DNA from: DATFXF01 sp035258565
Lineage (GTDB): Bacteria; Acidobacteriota; Terriglobia; Acidiferrales; UBA7541
NCBI GenBank assembly: GCA_035258565.1
Contig: DATFXF010000035.1
Coordinates: 1 to 9,200 of the forward strand
Length of the DNA: 9,200 nucleotides
Reading direction: 5' to 3'
The notes under the pieces were generated by a model. That model saw only the letters and a program-made list of their open reading frames with translations, did not search any database and was not told where the DNA came from. The position numbers and the translations under genes were made by a program. How positions within the stretch are numbered: the first letter of the stretch is position 1; every line of letters begins with the position of its first letter. Below are positions 1-5,481 of the stretch, in pieces.

Positions 1-554
1 AGCGCTACGGCAAGGGCGCGCAAGGCGCAGGCTGGCACAGCTTCGATTACCAGGGCGTGCATTTCATCGGCTTGGTCAACGTGCTGAATCTCAAGGCGGG
101 AGGGCTCGGCACGCTGGGCCCCGAGCAACTGGAGTGGCTCGAGAAGGATGTGCGCGGGCTGAAGAGCAGCACGCCCATAGTCGTGTTCGCCCATATCCCG
201 CTTTGGGCCGTGTATCCCGAGTGGGGCTGGGGCACCGACGATAGCCAGCAAGCGCTTTCCTATCTGAAGCGGTTTGGCTCGGTCACGGTGCTAAACGGCC
301 ACATCCACCAGACCATGCAGAAAGTGGAAGGGAATGTCACCTTCCACACCGCTATGTCCACCGCCTTTCCCCAGCCGCAGCCCGGCACGGCGCCCTCTCC
401 GGGGCCATTGAAGGTGCCGGCGGAGAAGCTCCGCAGCTTGCTGGGCATAACCGACGTCAACTTCGTCCGGGGCCACCACTCCCTGGCCATCATCGATTCG
501 CCACTCGAAAGCCAAGAGCAGAAGAGAATTCCCTCGCAGGAGGAACAACGATGA
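1..554 (+). CDS. Metallophosphoesterase (calcineurin-like), C-terminal part
   Basis: The reading frame is open from the left edge (first full codon at base 3), so the true start lies outside the window; the GTG at 57 is internal. Two calcineurin-type metallophosphoesterase motifs are visible: FAHIPLW (bases about 189-209), where the His is a metal or phosphate ligand, and NGHIHQ (bases about 294-311), the GHxH metal-binding motif. The N-terminal DxH, GDxxD and GNHD motifs expected for a dinuclear metal phosphoesterase would lie upstream. The tail holds a Pro-rich stretch (FPQPQPGTAPSPGP), then a conserved-looking segment ending in HHSLAIID. I recall similar proteins being exported in Acidobacteriota, but no signal peptide can be seen here. 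The stop overlaps the start of the next gene (ATGA, 551-554), which suggests translational coupling with the copper protein. Substrate unknown. Confidence 0.85.
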   Translation, partial: RYGKGAQGAGWHSFDYQGVHFIGLVNVLNLKAGGLGTLGPEQLEWLEKDVRGLKSSTPIVVFAHIPLWAVYPEWGWGTDDSQQALSYLKRFGSVTVLNGHIHQTMQKVEGNVTFHTAMSTAFPQPQPGTAPSPGPLKVPAEKLRSLLGITDVNFVRGHHSLAIIDSPLESQEQKRIPSQEEQR

Positions 555-925
555 GAACCCTGTTGATCTTTTCCACAGTCGCCGTCGCCGTCTCCGCCAT
601 GTTGGTGCTGATCTTCGGTCTGTCTGCGGCGGTCGCCGGAGGAAAGTCACTCGCTGGCTCCTCGGAAGATCAGAAGGATGCCTACCGGGTCAAGATCGAC
701 AACTTCAGCTTCACACCGGCCACCCTGACCGTTCCGGCGGGCACGAAAGTGACCTGGACCAACCGCGACGACGTGCCTCACAACGTCATCAGCGTGGACA
801 GGAAGTTTGCCTCGCCGGTCCTGGATACAGACGAGGAGTTCTCCTACCTCTTCACCGACCCCGGCGCCTATGAGTATTACTGCTCGATCCATCCGAAAAT
901 GACCGGGAAAGTGCTGGTGCAGTAA
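551..925 (+). CDS. Amicyanin/plastocyanin-like type-1 copper protein
   Basis: A 124-residue exported cupredoxin, expected to shuttle single electrons in the periplasm. Residues 1-30 form a signal peptide or membrane anchor (hydrophobic core about 5-29). The cupredoxin domain covers about 45-124. All four type-1 copper ligands are visible: His77 in VPHNV, then Cys111, His114 and Met117 in YYCSIHPKM. The short Cys-x2-His-x2-Met spacing is that of amicyanin and related small blue copper proteins. The start is fixed by a strong AGGAGG (538-543), 7 bases before ATG, and it overlaps the preceding stop by 4 bases. Neighbours suggest it passes electrons to or from the cytochrome c or CuA protein downstream; the partner is inferred. 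No missing ligand and no sign of decay. Confidence 0.92.
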   Translation: MRTLLIFSTVAVAVSAMLVLIFGLSAAVAGGKSLAGSSEDQKDAYRVKIDNFSFTPATLTVPAGTKVTWTNRDDVPHNVISVDRKFASPVLDTDEEFSYLFTDPGAYEYYCSIHPKMTGKVLVQ

Positions 926-997
926 CTGTTCTGGATGGATAGCGATCGCAAGTGAACCAGGAAACTAAAACGAACTCGAGGATCAAGAGAGAAAATC

Positions 998-1573
998 ATG
1001 AAAACGACCCATAAAGTAAGTGTTCAAAAGCTCGCCAGCGCCGCCCTTGCGCTACTCACGCTTTTCGTCGCCCGAGCGCCCGGCGCTATGGCAAGACCTC
1101 GGACCGCCAAGCAGCCGGCGACCGTGATTGGGCACTTGCTCCTGCCGGGAGCTGCTGTGCGCCAAATGTTCGTCGAGGAACGCGGCAGCAAGCAGTACCT
1201 CTATATCGAGCAGGCCTCCCAGGAAGGCTTTGTGATCATTGACGTCACAAAGCCCAGTCAGCCCAAGTTCATCCAGCAGGTAGCTTGGCCGAACCAGGCT
1301 TCCGCCGGGAAATTGCAGATGATCGGGGCCGGGTTGGCCCTGGCGATAGCGGCGGACGGGGACACGGGGAGAATAGGCAGGGACTATGCGACCCAATCCG
1401 TAAAAGTGCTCGATCTCACTGATCCGGCAAACCCACAGACGCTTCAAAGTTTTCCCGGGGTCACCAGCATGGTTGCGGATGAGGGACGCGACTTGATCTA
1501 CATCACGAACAGCGAAGGACTGTGGATATTGAAGCAAAAGCAGCAGCCAGAGCCTAGGCAGTGGGACAACTGA
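998..1573 (+). CDS. Exported LVIVD-repeat protein (beta-propeller-like), short
   Basis: A 191-residue protein with a signal peptide at about 1-32 (basic start, hydrophobic stretch 12-27, possible AMA cleavage). It carries LVIVD-type repeats: one around residues 66-93 with FVIIDVTKPSQP, one around 133-150 with VKVLDLTDPANP, and a partial third at 165-179 (LIYITNSEGLWILK). The family hallmark is the hydrophobic-D-x-[ST]-x-P-x-x-P pattern, seen twice. LVIVD proteins usually carry many repeats and probably form beta-propellers; two to three is too few for a closed propeller, so this may oligomerise, be a truncated form or act as a small adaptor. Its position between two copper proteins suggests a periplasmic role in the redox cluster. 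The start has only a weak GA-rich ribosome site (about 984-992). No enzymatic motif seen; molecular function unknown. Confidence 0.75.
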   Translation: MKTTHKVSVQKLASAALALLTLFVARAPGAMARPRTAKQPATVIGHLLLPGAAVRQMFVEERGSKQYLYIEQASQEGFVIIDVTKPSQPKFIQQVAWPNQASAGKLQMIGAGLALAIAADGDTGRIGRDYATQSVKVLDLTDPANPQTLQSFPGVTSMVADEGRDLIYITNSEGLWILKQKQQPEPRQWDN

Positions 1574-1620
1574 AGTTGAGGCATGACTAGATCGCCAAAA
1601 CAAAGCAAGGAGCGAAAAGG

Positions 1621-1983
1621 ATGAAAAACTGGAGATGGCGGGTTCTTTTCTCGTTCCTCATTGCGATGAGTGCGTTCACGACGCGGTTCCGCACAGCCGG
1701 GGCGGAAACCCCGCGCATGGTGACGATCTCGGCCAAGCGGTTCGAGTTCAGCCCCAACCAAATCACGTTGAAGAAGGGCGAACCGGTGACGTTGCAACTG
1801 ACCGCCGAGGACGTGAAACACGGCTTTCTGCAGAAGACTTTGAAGATTGATGCGGACATCGTTCCAGGAAAAACCACCGAAGTCACCTTTACCCCGCAGA
1901 TGACGGGTACATTCACCACCATCTGCGACAACTTTTGCGGCTCCGGGCACGGCAACATGAAGATGACCATCTTGGTCGAGTAG
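1621..1983 (+). CDS. Stand-alone CuA-type cupredoxin (COX2 periplasmic-domain-like)
   Basis: A 120-residue exported protein. Residues 1-28 form a signal peptide (basic start, hydrophobic 8-20, AGA before ETP). The rest is one cupredoxin domain. The metal loop reads CDNFCGSGHGNM (102-113), the Cys-x3-Cys-x3-His-x2-Met spacing of the dinuclear CuA centre, and His67 in VKHGF supplies the other histidine. CuA is known from cytochrome c oxidase subunit II and nitrous-oxide reductase, where it accepts electrons from cytochrome c. Here neither the subunit II transmembrane hairpin nor any catalytic domain is attached. Asn104 replaces the loop Glu usual in oxidase subunit II. A strong AAGGAG (1607-1612), 8 bases before ATG, sets the start. 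It directly precedes a cytochrome c gene, matching the expected electron donor. Whether it serves an oxidase encoded elsewhere or acts as a soluble carrier is open. Confidence 0.88.
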   Translation: MKNWRWRVLFSFLIAMSAFTTRFRTAGAETPRMVTISAKRFEFSPNQITLKKGEPVTLQLTAEDVKHGFLQKTLKIDADIVPGKTTEVTFTPQMTGTFTTICDNFCGSGHGNMKMTILVE

Positions 1984-1996
1984 GGAAAGGAGCTTT

Positions 1997-2000
1997 GGAG
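1997..2000 (+). promoter_or_regulatory. Ribosome binding site that decides the cytochrome c start
   Basis: GGAG lies 6 bases before the GTG at 2007 and supports GTG as the start. The stronger AAAGGAG at 1986-1992 is too close (2 bases) to the in-frame TTG at 1995 and 14 bases from the GTG. Confidence 0.5.
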
Positions 2001-2006
2001 CAACCT

Positions 2007-2528
2007 GTGACTCGCTACTTGAGAATCGCTTCGCTCGGCCTGGCGCTCTCCCTCACCGGCTGCAAGGTAAGCCCGCCCAGCGGCTTCGAGCAGAGGATAA
2101 CCGTCGGCGGGAAGGGCGATGTGAACCCCACTGCCCGCCACACGAGAGAACATTCAAACAGGCCAGCAAGCCTTCTCGCACTACTGCCTGGTCTGTCATG
2201 GCCTGGCCGGCCAGAACACGGGAGTGCCGTTTGCCGACCGCATGTCCCCGCCCGTTCCCCGGCTGTCCTTGCCCGACGTGCAGGCATACACCGACGGGCA
2301 GTTCCAATGGATCATCAGCAACGGCATCTACCCATCGGGGTGCCCGCCTCAAAAGGCATCCTCAACGATGACGAAATCTGGGCCATCGTGCAGTACATCC
2401 GCCACCTGCCACCCATGGGGAGTTTGGGCGAGCCGACCGTCTACGCGGCGGAACCGCAAGGGCCTGCGGCCGACGACGGGGACGATCGCCACCTACTGAG
2501 GCTGGCGAGCGGCGCAGCTGGGACCTGA
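2007..2528 (+). pseudogene. Cytochrome c lipoprotein with two compensating frameshifts
   Basis: Starts at GTG 2007 with a lipoprotein signal: VTRYLRIASLGLALSLTGC, lipobox Cys at residue 19. This frame runs to about 2125-2150. The haem site CLVCH (CxxCH, bases 2185-2199) lies one frame over, in a stretch with cytochrome c character (TGQQAFSHYCLVCHG, then VPFADRMSPPVPRLS, then FQWIISNGIYPSG). The original frame resumes at about 2340 with the typical C-terminal helix ILNDDEIWAIVQYIRHLPP and runs to TGA at 2526-2528, 2 bp before the next gene. So about one base is gained near 2125-2148 and one lost near 2340, where GGG-TGC-CCG would read Gly-Met-Pro if an A were restored; that Met is the expected axial haem ligand. 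Either a recently damaged gene or two assembly errors. An intact version would be a membrane-anchored single-haem cytochrome c serving the neighbouring copper proteins. Confidence 0.8.
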
Positions 2529-2530
2529 AG

Positions 2531-2989
2531 ATGAGAGGATTTCTCGGCACGGGAGCCACGTTCGGAGCGGACCTGAACTTGGTCGCGCAGGCGACCATGG
2601 GCGCAGCGTTGACTACAGGCGCATTTCTGGCGCGGCGGAAGCGCTATGGCGCGCACGCTGTTTGCCAGACCACCGTGCTGTTGTTGAACCTGGTCATGAT
2701 CGCGCTAGTGATGTGGCCGGCGTTTCAGCGGCAAGTGATACCGCCGCTGCCCGAGCATCTGGGCGATCGCTACTATGCCGTGGCCGTTGGCCACGCCGCT
2801 CTTGGGACGGCGGCCGAACTGCTCGGGCTGTATATCGTGCTGGCCTGCGGCACCAGCCTGCTTCCCCGGCGGCTGCGCTTCCGAAATTGGAAGCGTTGGA
2901 TGCGCATTGAGTTGGTGCTCTGGTGGGTCGTCGTGCTCACCGGTGTGGGAACGTACTGGGCGTGGTACTTAGCGGCCCCGTGGCCATGA
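2531..2989 (+). CDS. DUF420-like four-helix membrane protein
   Basis: A 152-residue integral membrane protein with about four transmembrane segments (roughly 11-33, 42-63, 82-107 and 125-147). Its plan resembles the DUF420 family, whose genes often sit with cytochrome oxidase and copper genes: a His at the start of TM2 (His42 in GAHAV), a His in TM3 (His88 in VGHAALG), a basic loop (RRLRFRNWKRW) and a last helix with LTGVGTYWAWY. At the loop position where DUF420 proteins, as I recall them, often carry a further His, this protein has Asn119; I did not align it. The histidines could bind haem or metal, but this is unproven. ATG lies 2 bp after the cytochrome c stop, with only a weak ribosome site, so translational coupling is likely. 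Role inferred from context: membrane partner, or maturation factor, of the periplasmic redox proteins. Confidence 0.65.
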   Translation: MRGFLGTGATFGADLNLVAQATMGAALTTGAFLARRKRYGAHAVCQTTVLLLNLVMIALVMWPAFQRQVIPPLPEHLGDRYYAVAVGHAALGTAAELLGLYIVLACGTSLLPRRLRFRNWKRWMRIELVLWWVVVLTGVGTYWAWYLAAPWP

Positions 2990-3069
2990 AACAGACCAAG
3001 CCGATGACTGGCCCCGGCGTCGTGCCAGGAAATCGAAGGTTCATTCTGTATCGCCACAAGGAGCGTTAA
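2986..3069 (+). CDS. Possible 27-residue coupled small ORF
   Basis: This ORF starts in an ATGA overlap with the stop of the membrane protein gene and its TAA directly abuts the ATG of tatA (TAAATG). It would encode a very basic peptide beginning MKQTKPMTGPG and ending RHKER. It has no clear ribosome site of its own and its end contains the tatA ribosome site. It may serve only as a translational bridge, may be a real small protein, or may be chance. Not recognised. Confidence 0.25.
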   Translation: MKQTKPMTGPGVVPGNRRFILYRHKER

Positions 3070-3261
3070 ATGTTTGAAGGGCTCTTTCAGCCTCTGCACC
3101 TGCTCGTCATCTTCGCGATCGCGCTGTTCGTCTTCGGTCCCAAGAAGCTTCCTGAGCTCGGCAAGGGTATTGGCGAAGGCATTCGGGCTCTGAAAGCTGG
3201 GCTACATGAAGTTCAGGAGCGATCGTCGGGGGACCAAAGCACTGAAGCGAGAAACAAGTGA
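3070..3261 (+). CDS. tatA: Twin-arginine translocase subunit TatA/E family
   Basis: A 63-residue protein with the full TatA layout: short N-terminus, one transmembrane helix (about 8-22, LHLLVIFAIALFVFG), the hinge FGPKKLPELGKGIG, then an amphipathic helix (about 28-48) and a short polar tail. TatA oligomers form or stabilise the passage for folded proteins through the cytoplasmic membrane. A clean AAGGAG (3058-3063) precedes ATG by 6 bases. It is the last gene of the redox cluster and no tatB or tatC is adjacent, so it may be an extra paralogue linked to export of a folded cofactor protein here. The signal peptides visible in this cluster lack a twin-arginine motif; the metallophosphoesterase N-terminus is outside the window and could carry one. 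Symbol assigned by family; tatE-like naming is equally possible. Confidence 0.9.
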   Translation: MFEGLFQPLHLLVIFAIALFVFGPKKLPELGKGIGEGIRALKAGLHEVQERSSGDQSTEARNK

Positions 3262-3274
3262 GTTGTCCGGCCTG

Positions 3275-3296
3275 GCGGTACTAAAACCGCGGTACT
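3275..3296 (+). repeat. 8-bp direct repeat with small hairpin after tatA
   Basis: GCGGTACT occurs at 3275-3282 and again at 3289-3296. GCGGT (3275-3279) can also pair with ACCGC (3286-3290) over a 6-base loop. It sits 14 bp after the tatA stop. No T tract follows. Role unclear; possibly an mRNA 3' structure. Confidence 0.35.
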
Positions 3297-3313
3297 GAGG
3301 AAATTGGTCTTTC

Positions 3314-3330
3314 GGCCCATTGGGTGGGCC
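3314..3330 (+). terminator. Possible terminator hairpin downstream of tatA
   Basis: GGCCCA (3314-3319) and TGGGCC (3325-3330) form a perfect 6-bp stem with a 5-base loop, 53 bp after the tatA stop. No U tract follows, so this is not a canonical intrinsic terminator; it may end or stabilise the redox cluster transcript. Confidence 0.35.
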
Positions 3331-3360
3331 CCTTGCGCCGCCTAACATCCACAGGACGGG

Positions 3361-3582
3361 TTGGGTGGTAAGCTGCGGGGACGACGATTCCGGCTTGCCG
3401 GGATCGTAGGCGAGCTACCCGACCCGCTCATTCTGCACGCCGCAATAGCTGCCTCCGCAACACGCTGGCCCGAAGCGCACCTGGCGTTCGCACGCTCGGC
3501 AGCGCTCGAGGCAATGCCGGAGCCGAGCGTGGCAGGCGCCGTGCTCTCCGCTCTTAGCGAGAATGGACGCGACAGCATCTAA
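3361..3582 (+). CDS. Weak unidentified ORF in the 3262-3659 gap
   Basis: This is the best candidate in a 398-bp stretch with no recognised gene. It would start at TTG 3361 and give 73 residues, with an Ala-rich middle (HAAIAASATRWPEAHLAF) and the end LSENGRDSI. There is no good ribosome site, signal peptide or known motif. Third-position GC looks lower than in the neighbouring genes by eye, and an antisense ORF of similar length covers the same bases. It may be a fragment of a former gene or chance. Not recognised. Confidence 0.2.
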   Translation: MGGKLRGRRFRLAGIVGELPDPLILHAAIAASATRWPEAHLAFARSAALEAMPEPSVAGAVLSALSENGRDSI

Positions 3583-3659
3583 GGCCATGAATCTTCTTGG
3601 TTCCAAGGGGATCTAGTGAGATCGCGGGCCAGCAAATCGTCAGCCAGAGGAGACACCTG

Positions 3660-4535
3660 ATGGCCGGGGCATGCAGCAGAGCGCGCCGGCTCGCGAAGCT
3701 TCTGGCTGCGGCGCCGCTGCTCGCGGCCGCGCTGGCGGCGCCAGTAGCGGCTAAGCCAGTCGAGCTCAGCCAGCAGGCGCTCGATGCCTTCGAGCGCCAG
3801 GTGCGCCTGACCGAAGCGCGCGTGGACCAGGAGTTGGGCCGGGGCACAGGGTTCCTCTGGATGGACACGCAGTCTGAAACCAAGCGCCGGGCCGCTTACG
3901 CTGAGCTCCGCCAGGGGCAGGTGGTCATCGAGCGCCTCGAAACGCTTGTCGACGGCGAGTCGATAAAATGCCCGCACGGGCTGATCCACCATTGGGTCGG
4001 CGTCATCTTTGTCCCCGGCGCCACGCTCGAGCAAACGCTGCGTCTCGTCGAGGACTACGACCACCACGCGGACTATTACAAGCCCGACGTGACGCGCTCG
4101 AAAATCCTGGAGCACCACGGTAACGACTACAAAGTCTATCTGCGCTTCTATCGAAGGAAGATCCTCACCGTTGTGCTCGATACCGAGCACGAGGTTCACT
4201 ACTTCCCCATGGACGCCACTCATGCGTACAGCCGCAGCTACTCGACGCGCGTTACCGAGGTCGAAAACCCCGGCAAGCCCGACGAAAGCCAAAAGCCCGT
4301 CGGCAAGGATGGCGGCTTTCTGTGGCGCATCAATACCTACTGGCGATTCCTCGAGCGCGATGGCGGGACCTACGTGCAGTGCGAATCGGTTTCGTTGACG
4401 CGCGATATCCCACCGGGTCTCGGCTGGCTGCTCAATGGGCTCGTCTCAAGCATCCCGCGCGAGTCGCTCACCCAAACGCTCACGGCCACCCGCAACGCGC
4501 TTGCGCGCAAGTCCACCGCCTTCGCCGCGCGGTAA
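3660..4535 (+). CDS. Exported START/SRPBCC-like protein
   Basis: A 291-residue protein of a type I associate with Acidobacteriota. The start is ATG 3660, with GAGGAG (3647-3652) 7 bases upstream; an upstream in-frame start at 3597 lacks such a site. Residues 1-31 form a signal peptide (RR at 9-10, Ala/Leu core, VAA before KPV); the RR is not a clear Tat motif. A helical linker (about 37-60) follows. Residues about 105-285 look like a START/SRPBCC (Bet v 1-like) fold with a hydrophobic pocket: VEDYDHHADYYKPDV (130-144), YLRFYRRKI (160-168), GFLWRINTYWRFLERDGG (219-236), CESVSLTRDIPPG (241-253) and a C-terminal helix after SSIPRESL. The fold binds lipids or other hydrophobic ligands; the ligand is unknown and no catalytic set is visible. 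A hairpin follows directly after the stop, suggesting a single-gene unit. Confidence 0.7.
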   Translation: MAGACSRARRLAKLLAAAPLLAAALAAPVAAKPVELSQQALDAFERQVRLTEARVDQELGRGTGFLWMDTQSETKRRAAYAELRQGQVVIERLETLVDGESIKCPHGLIHHWVGVIFVPGATLEQTLRLVEDYDHHADYYKPDVTRSKILEHHGNDYKVYLRFYRRKILTVVLDTEHEVHYFPMDATHAYSRSYSTRVTEVENPGKPDESQKPVGKDGGFLWRINTYWRFLERDGGTYVQCESVSLTRDIPPGLGWLLNGLVSSIPRESLTQTLTATRNALARKSTAFAAR

Positions 4536-4537
4536 GC

Positions 4538-4554
4538 CTCAGGCGCTACCTGAG
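4538..4554 (+). terminator. Possible terminator hairpin after the START-like gene
   Basis: CTCAGG (4538-4543) and CCTGAG (4549-4554) make a perfect 6-bp stem with a 5-base loop, starting 3 bases after the TAA. No T tract follows, so the terminator call is tentative. Confidence 0.4.
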
Positions 4555-4617
4555 TGCGCGCTCGGCAGGCTCGGACACCCCGAGGAGTTGAAGCTTTTCT
4601 CCCGCCCCGAATCGCAG

Positions 4618-4623
4618 TATATT
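4618..4623 (+). promoter_or_regulatory. Possible -10 box (TATATT) of a leaderless VOC mRNA
   Basis: TATATT ends 6 bases before the ATG at 4630, the distance at which transcription would begin at or next to the start codon. The best -35 at 17-bp spacing (4595-4600, TTTTCT) is poor. No Shine-Dalgarno sequence precedes the ATG, which fits a leaderless transcript. Confidence 0.3.
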
Positions 4624-4629
4624 CCCTCC

Positions 4630-5418
4630 ATGTCGCACATCGAAAAGCATCCCCCAGGCGCCTTCTGTTGGATCGAACTGGCCACAACAGATCAGAACGC
4701 CGCCAAGAATTTCTACGGGAAGCTCTTCGGATGGGCAGTGAACGACTTTCCGATGGGCCCCAACGATTTCTATTCCATGTTTCAACTCGAGGGGCGAGAC
4801 ACCGCGGCCGCGTATACCATACGGCCGGAGCAGCGCTCGCAGGGCGTGCCTCCGCACTGGATGATTTACGTCGCGGTGGAGGACGCAGACGCAGCCACGA
4901 GGCGCGCGGCGGAGCTTGGCGGCAAGGTGTTGGCCGCGGCGTTCGATGTGTACACTGTCGGGCGCATGGCCGTCCTCGAAGACCCGACCGGCGCCGTCTT
5001 TTCCGTCTGGCAGGCGAAACAGCACAAGGGTACGGGGATCGCCGACGTCGATGGCACGCTGTGCTGGGCCGAGTTGAGCACGACTGACCAGGAGCGGGCC
5101 AGCCGGTTCTATGCGGATCTGTTCGGCTGGAAAATCACCAAGGGGGATGAGGACCAGTCCCACAATTACTTTCATATTCAGAACGGCGAGGCGTATATCG
5201 GCGGGATTCTCCCCGCGACCCATCGCAACCCGAAGATTCCACCGCACTGGCTTGCGTACTTTGCCGTCTCTGACTGCGACGCCGTGGCCGCAAAGGCCAA
5301 GCAACTCGGCGCAACGTTCCATCTGCCGCCCATGACCCTGGAGAACGTAGGACACCTGGCCGTTCTAGCCGACCCACAAGGTGCCGCGTTCGCCATCTTC
5401 CAGGCGGTTCGCCACTAG
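4630..5418 (+). CDS. Two-domain VOC family (glyoxalase-fold) protein
   Basis: A 262-residue cytosolic protein made of two tandem VOC domains. Domain 1 (about 10-130) and domain 2 (about 142-260) repeat the same landmarks: FCWIELATTDQ / LCWAELSTTDQ, FYGKLFGW / FYADLFGW, PPHWMIYVAVEDAD / PPHWLAYFAVSDCD, and MAVLEDPTGAVFSVWQA / LAVLADPQGAAFAIFQA. This is the plan of two-domain glyoxalase/bleomycin-resistance proteins of the CFP-30B type. VOC enzymes use a divalent metal bound by His and Glu in the beta-alpha-beta-beta-beta units; candidate residues are Glu16, Glu148 and the His of PHW, but the ligand set and substrate cannot be fixed from sequence alone. The start is ATG 4630, where homology begins; longer in-frame starts back to 4435 would overlap the previous gene. 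No ribosome site is seen. No obvious functional link to neighbours. Confidence 0.85.
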   Translation: MSHIEKHPPGAFCWIELATTDQNAAKNFYGKLFGWAVNDFPMGPNDFYSMFQLEGRDTAAAYTIRPEQRSQGVPPHWMIYVAVEDADAATRRAAELGGKVLAAAFDVYTVGRMAVLEDPTGAVFSVWQAKQHKGTGIADVDGTLCWAELSTTDQERASRFYADLFGWKITKGDEDQSHNYFHIQNGEAYIGGILPATHRNPKIPPHWLAYFAVSDCDAVAAKAKQLGATFHLPPMTLENVGHLAVLADPQGAAFAIFQAVRH

Positions 5419-5481
5419 CGCCGAACACGCAAAAACCATGTCGCCGGTCGAGCCTGAGCATCTAAGTAACTAGAAGTCAGT

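Noticed and set aside
942..949. Palindrome GCGATCGC before the LVIVD gene
   Set aside because: A single copy of a common GC-rich palindrome; no second site or promoter arrangement to support an operator.
1935..2528. Single 197-residue ORF read straight through
   Set aside because: Its start lies inside the CuA gene and its middle is out of frame with the haem motif; the frameshifted cytochrome c explains both ends better.
3579..4292. Antisense ORF over the START-like gene
   Set aside because: No motif or ribosome site; the + strand frame has a signal peptide and fold landmarks.
4435..4629. Longer N-terminus for the VOC protein
   Set aside because: It would overlap the START-like gene by about 100 bases and has no VOC similarity; the repeat structure begins after ATG 4630.
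4546..5355. Long antisense ORF over the VOC gene (269 codons)
   Set aside because: A shadow of the GC-rich coding frame; no recognisable domain, while the + strand shows two clear VOC domains.
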